A stretch of 64,000 bases of DNA from Heliocidaris tuberculata (taxonomy: Eukaryota; Echinodermata; Echinoidea; Camarodonta; Echinometridae), in assembly GCA_025618425.1 (NCBI GenBank), contig CM046836.1, positions 28,600,140 through 28,664,139 of the forward strand. The letters run 5' to 3'. This document shows, in pieces, positions 58,696-64,000 of the stretch. The notes beneath the pieces are model-generated. The model was not told the origin of the DNA and made no database searches. It saw only the letters and a list, made by a program, of their open reading frames with translations. Every line of letters begins with the position of its first letter. The stretch's first letter is position 1. A program made the translations under genes and the position numbers.

Positions 58696-61600
58696 GACCA
58701 CCACTAAGGATGTACATGTAACTCAAAGATTAGACTGAAAAAAAATCTGTCTTGTTGGAGGAGTTTTGATAAAATAATATGACTTTTGTGGCTCTTCTTC
58801 AACGCAATTTCGGCTCCGCCAGAAGTTGTCTCAGGGGAGCATATCATCTAACGAAATTGACTGATTTGTAGGTCTACTCAAAGACTTATCCAGTACTGAA
58901 TGGTGAATCGTTTCTATATTGACATTTTAGAGCAATTAAGCGCAATGAGCGCCCAGTAGAGGCGGATGCCGGCGCCCATACAAGAAGCCATCACCATCTA
59001 AAGCTAGACGTCTGTATTCAGTGTGTCGAAGAAAACATTCCACTGGACTTGCATGTTACTTATTTTGGACCAAAACGCCTTTGTGATAATTATATATAGT
59101 GCTGGACTTCATCATAGACAATGTTGACTCCCATTTTGAATTGTGTTTGCTGCAGACACTTTCGTAGTGCATTCCTTATTGATGGACCAATGTATTATGG
59201 AACCCCGAATGGAACGTGAGCGGCATGAGGCCTCTACGTGGGGTTACACGGAATCGTCTCCTTGCTCCTGAGTATTATGACGGACCTCTTCCCTGAAATC
59301 AAAGGGATGCGTGAAGGCAGAAATAATTTGCCTTATTTTAGGGAGAATATATCACATGTACTTTCAGAAGCTTACTTTGAAGATCCGTTTTTCACTCATC
59401 GGTATATACGCCACAAGTGCAAACCATCCTGTAAAATATGTCATATTACTTTAATGTTCATAGCTTATGCATTTGAAAACATGCGATTAAAAAAACTTGC
59501 ACACCAATGTGTGCCTTTATTGAAATCTGAAAACGCGTTTACGCTGTTATGCCAAAGTAGATACATTTAACTTAAGCCTGCGGTCATTGCCTGGCAAGTC
59601 AAAATATAGAGCAATTAAATTTTTCATAAAGTCATTCGCAAAAGGATGTAGTCAAGGCTAAAGCATAATGATCTATCTCTCTGAAAATGGCTTTATAGTA
59701 CCGCCGAATTTGATAAGTGGATGTTCATGGGAAAGCAAACCGTGTTTTTACAAAAAGACAAGATGTATTTTGCGCTGCTAACATAATTCAAGAAACTATT
59801 CGCTTTCATTATTCTATCTGCGTAGATATATTATTAACGATCAGTCGCAAAAGTGTTGTCTTCCTTTTAATAACTATATTACAAAGACTTTAAAAACGTC
59901 AAAATATAGAAATTTAGAGGAGGTTCTCTAATAATTATAAGATATATATTTACATGTATAATGACCTTGATTTTGTATTTATTCTAAAAGAGAATGTTAA
60001 CGTTAACAAGATGGAATTCTTGTTCTTTAACGTGATAAAGTCGAATTTATTTCCAGATTCGGGTTTGTTTGAAATGTGATTTAGGGCTCATTTTTGTTAA
60101 AAAGACTGCTTTGTACAAAAAGCCTTTTTATGAGAATTTTTCTGGTATGGAAATATTTAATAAATTAAATACAATATGCATGCATTTTTGTGGGAATCCC
60201 AATGGTATTAGTTACAATTTATGTTGTCATTAAAGCAAACTAGCAGCAAAATCTGCATAATTTTGAAACAAAATCCTATTTCCATTCTTTATATGCAGAA
60301 ATGGACTACAGAAATAAATGGTTATTTTAGCGAAGCAAACTCCCCTGTAATCCTGCGAAAGGTTAACAATCATTATTAGTGTAAATACACTTTAATGTTT
60401 CTTTTGTAGTATAATTATAATGTATTGTAAATGCAACAAGTTGTATGATTGTTTGTAAATCATGTACATAAGATTTTTAACGCAAATTACTATATACTCT
60501 GCTTTTTTCATAAACTGCTTTATATTGTATTGTAATCGTGATAATTTTTTTCTTTGTTTGCTTTTGATAATTCTTTTAATAAAGTCATATATCGTTTGTT
60601 CTGATAGCTCCTTTGATAATGTTGCCATTGATATCAAGTCCCCATTTTCTCTAATCGTTGGCACCTTATGACATTTCAGGAAAATTGCCCGAAATTGAGT
60701 CCAAGCTTACCTTGATTGAGAGGGGATTTCTGTAGGTTCATATGTAACTTTAGAAAGATTTCCTAGGATTTGCAAGACACTATAGTAATTCTTTGCCCGA
60801 GTTTCTTTCCAGAGTTTGTATATTGACCGTTAATCATGTTAATGTAAGTTTAATTACATTATTGCTAATGATATCAATCTTCAAAGTTATACCTCAGATT
60901 TTAACCTTGATTAATGCAACCCTTGACTTTTACAGCCCTTTATCAAATCATGTGATATTATGTTTTTCTTAAACTTGTATTAATTTTATACGCTCTGAAG
61001 GCAAAAGTACTCGCAACGCATAGACTAATGCTTCTTAAAGATGAAGTTGAGTTCTGGTCATTCGATTACACTGTGAAAGAAACCGTCTCAAAGCAATTGG
61101 GAAAGGTTGATCATGTCTACATGAGAATAATTGGTGTACAATGTGAGGTTTTGCAATCATCAAAATTAATAAGAAATTGACCCAGTTTCGCTAAAAAGCA
61201 CTGCACACAAAAACCCATGACACAAGTCATGTGGCCTGAATGTTTGGCCAGAATACTTGAGCCAATTCTCGTCATATTTCGAATATGAGGGCATTTGAAG
61301 AGCAATCTTTTTCATGGGACATTTCTATTTTAATCTTCTTCCAGGCATAAAAAGGAATAAGACAGCTCACAAATTATTTTTCACCTTTCCCAGAACTCCG
61401 CTTTCTCATTTAAAAAAAAGGAAAAAAAGATAAGCATATACACATTTTGCCATTTTTGTAACGCTTGGTGTAATGTATGTTGATGATATTTACAGCAAAT
61501 CATATAGCTTTTTAGTTGTCTCAGGCTCAGCATACATTCAGATATTAATTTAAGATCTATCAATCCGATAGAGCGGGTTACATCCGTCATGCCCTACGAT

Positions 61601-62420
61601 ATTCATGCTGCATATAGCAAGACTAAAAATGTCTTATGTACCCAGTACTGATTCCCTTTCCATTTCCCAAAGACATTCCAGTATTTTCTGACAAATATTT
61701 TGTCATGACAATTAATGTATTCTCTTATTTCTATACGAAGTGAATATGACTTATGGTCTTTTTTTTCTTGTTCCCTTTCGTGTCAAGACTGCTTAAAAAT
61801 CGATCATATGGGACCATGAACTAGATTTCAACTCGAGATCAATATTGATAATACTGGTGGTATAGCTGTATTATGACAAAATGAAATTTTATACGTTGTG
61901 AATTAAAGTCGTGTGTTTAGAAAGTCAAGCGCAATTGTTCGTCCTGAGGACTTCGTTTGTAGCAGTGCAGTTTTTTTATTGAAGTTTAATTCTACTAGAG
62001 AGATTTCCTCGGTTTGCGCTAGACCTTAGAAATATTCAATTCCACAAAATGAACTAATATTTTAGATAATCAGTTTTAGAGACTATTAAAAAGTTTCTAA
62101 AGCTGATCATCTCTATTTAACAAAAAATCATTTCCTATTCTTTTCTGAGATATTGTTTGTAAAAACGCAAATGAACAACCACATACATGCTTCTTACTAC
62201 CGTGATAATGAGCGTAAAATAATTTCCGCTATTCATATTTTCTGTATAATTTCGTCACCGAGAAGTCTATGTGAGCATTGATATACATGTACTCAGCTGA
62301 AATGCACATACATCTTGTATGGACTGTATCACCATTTCTCATACATGCCACAGGGAAAAAGAACAACCATTAGTATGTTAATTATTACCCAAAGATGTAA
62401 TAAGAAGGGGATTCCCCCAG
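58696..62420. other. 3' UTR of the tetraspan gene and downstream DNA
   Basis: No further gene is recognised. A 110-codon open frame at 59238-59570 has no recognisable domain. AATAAA occurs at several places, for example near 60579, and could end the transcript. Text at about 61,255-61,300 resembles the inverse of 28,400-28,440. Confidence 0.45.
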
Positions 62421-62667
62421 AATAGACCGGTTTACTAAGTTATTCAAATTTATGGATGTTTCTTTCCGGAGGACCTAGTGACCAGGTATTCCACCAACCT
62501 GTTATTAATAAATGGACTACAATACTAGGAATCCAGTTTGCATACATTACTTGTTGCTATGTCGGGCAAGCATCGGGCAAGCATCGGGCAAGCTTTCAGG
62601 TTGTCAAGAACAACCTTTGTTTAAAAAGCATGCATAAAATTTGAATATGTTAGTAAACCGGCCTATT
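62421..62667. mobile_element. MITE with ~35-bp terminal inverted repeats and an internal triplication
   Basis: AATAGACCGGTTTACTAAGT then TATTCAAATTTATG at the left is mirrored by CATAAAATTTGAATATGTTA then GTAAACCGGCCTATT at the right. Inside, GGGCAAGCATC is repeated in tandem about three times (62563-62596). Confidence 0.85.
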
Positions 62668-63606
62668 GTGGATAACTTTTGATCCATGCAGGGTAATGAC
62701 TATACTTCCTCCGCTGAGCATGCATGTACGTTATTCGTTTGTTCATTTTAACATAATGAATTATTCGATCTGGAGATATGGATCAGTAGTTATAATTATA
62801 TAGGTTTTTATATTATTGGGCCATTCATAAGGGCGTTTATATACTGGAAACCAACATCGTATCGTTCTGTGCCATTATGATGTTTTTTGTGTTATTCACA
62901 CACACACAAAAATGTATTCTATATAAAATTAGCATAAAAAAGCGGACATTATGTGATTAGTCTAATTACATGTATACCTCTATGCAGTATTGTCATAATT
63001 ATTATCGTTCCATAATTAGGTTGAAAAACGTTTAATGTTTTATTATTTTTGTATAAAAAATACAAAAACGGAAGATAATATCGTCTTCACCAATTAAAAT
63101 TATTTCTAAAATTGTTTGAAAATATTCTGAATGAATTTATAGCTGCAAAGACAAAGCTGGAAATGTATATTCATTTACAGTCATGTAAGTGCCAAATAAA
63201 CAGTGAATTGCCTAAGCATTACACATTGTAGAATTTCGAATATTTAGCTTATTGCATAGCGTAATGTGTTGCTGCATTTTCGACCATTCCAAGAGTCACT
63301 TTGCCTACCTTCTCGGACTAATATGTAAAACTATAAAAAAAAAAATAAAAATAAAAAAATAGCTGCTCTGACGAAAGAGCGCCCGTCACCCATTGTAAAT
63401 TATGCACCGCTGTGTAAATGAAGGCAATTAATCACCAAGATGCATTTGCGCCAAGCCACCATAGGCTGCTTGCATCCAGGGGCGGCTAATAGTTGGTTCC
63501 ATTTTGGGATGGGGGCGTTCCCATTGGTCAGTATAAAGACCTCCATAATGCTCTTTCCCCTCCTCTTCTAAATGTATTTCCAGCCCTCTCCATCTCTCTG
63601 TCTCTG

Positions 63607-63655
<49 letters not shown>

Positions 63656-64000
63656 TCTTCTAGTAAGATTTTATCTATCTTATTTTCTCCCGCCCGCACA
63701 CACATGCACTGTGGCACAAGGAAGCAAGACATTTACAAATCGCACAAAATATTAATGGTACAATTCATCCTGTTAAAAAGCATTTCGAAATAGTAATTTA
63801 TTCGTCCTGAGTGTAAAATGGATTGAACTTTTGAAACATTTGCACAATATACTCGTACCGTAATAATTCTTTTTATTTTTAGGCATTGCCGTCCTATATT
63901 TTCATGTCTTTTGCTTCCTTTTTCCAATTTTCGGTTCATCTTCTCTCGTCCTCGCTTTTGACTTAAATCAATCTTGGCTGCCAAGTTACATCCGAGTCCC
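62668..64000. other. Intergenic DNA at the right edge
   Basis: Only a CT microsatellite (63597-63651) and A-rich patches are visible; GCATCCAGGGGCGGCTAAT near 63473-63491 may be the edge of another G-tract element. Confidence 0.45.
63597..63651. repeat. (CT)n microsatellite
   Basis: Mostly pure CT units preceded by CTGT variants. Confidence 0.95.

Noticed and set aside
59238..59570. 110-codon frame after the tetraspan gene
   Set aside because: No recognisable domain, no upstream exon, and in AT-rich 3' DNA; chance frame in a probable 3' UTR.

Overview
The window is animal nuclear DNA: AT-rich, long introns, GT-AG splicing, dense small transposable elements, SINE-like copies and microsatellites, with no bacterial-style gene packing. 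A marine deuterostome, most likely an echinoderm such as a sea urchin, is my inference from the divergence of the Miro protein, the many short inverted-repeat elements with G/C tracts, and the tRNA-derived SINEs. The taxon is not proven by the sequence.

Three genes are supported, all on the + strand. (1) 41-125 is the last coding exon of a gene that begins before the window; it ends in a possible PDZ ligand (-TVL). (2) 12485-35791 is a complete 15-exon mitochondrial Rho GTPase (Miro/RHOT). I traced every splice junction; all phases agree and give 622 residues with GTPase, EF-hand, EF-hand, GTPase and C-terminal membrane anchor. Intron 14 holds an unannotated-looking 87-base in-frame cassette exon (33948-34034) at the place where the tail anchor is joined. 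(3) 47346-58695 is a complete 4-exon, 223-residue tetraspan protein of the PMP22/EMP/LIM2 (claudin-like) family, with a first intron of 7.5 kb. No functional link between the three genes is visible beyond shared orientation.

The rest is repeats. 126-12,412 holds foldback elements, two nested hAT-like elements with 8-base target duplications, a relic of a retroelement protein, a truncated LINE tail and a 1.3-kb composite element. Miro introns hold another hAT-like element (intron 1), a ~600-base near-perfect palindrome (intron 1), a Tc1/mariner-like MITE (intron 5), and in intron 8 a piggyBac-like MITE split by a ~4-kb repeat complex that carries a covarying terminal hairpin and two tRNA-like modules. 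Intron 10 has a third hAT-like element and intron 14 a pair of head-to-tail foldbacks plus a large CT tract. 35.8-47.3 kb has tandem repeats just after the Miro stop, a telomere-like block inside an inverted-repeat element, a SINE cluster and an intact piggyBac-like MITE. The last 5.3 kb is 3' UTR or intergenic DNA.

Transcription starts, polyadenylation sites and 5' non-coding exons cannot be fixed from sequence alone. No rRNA, intact tRNA, CRISPR array or autonomous transposase/reverse transcriptase gene is visible.
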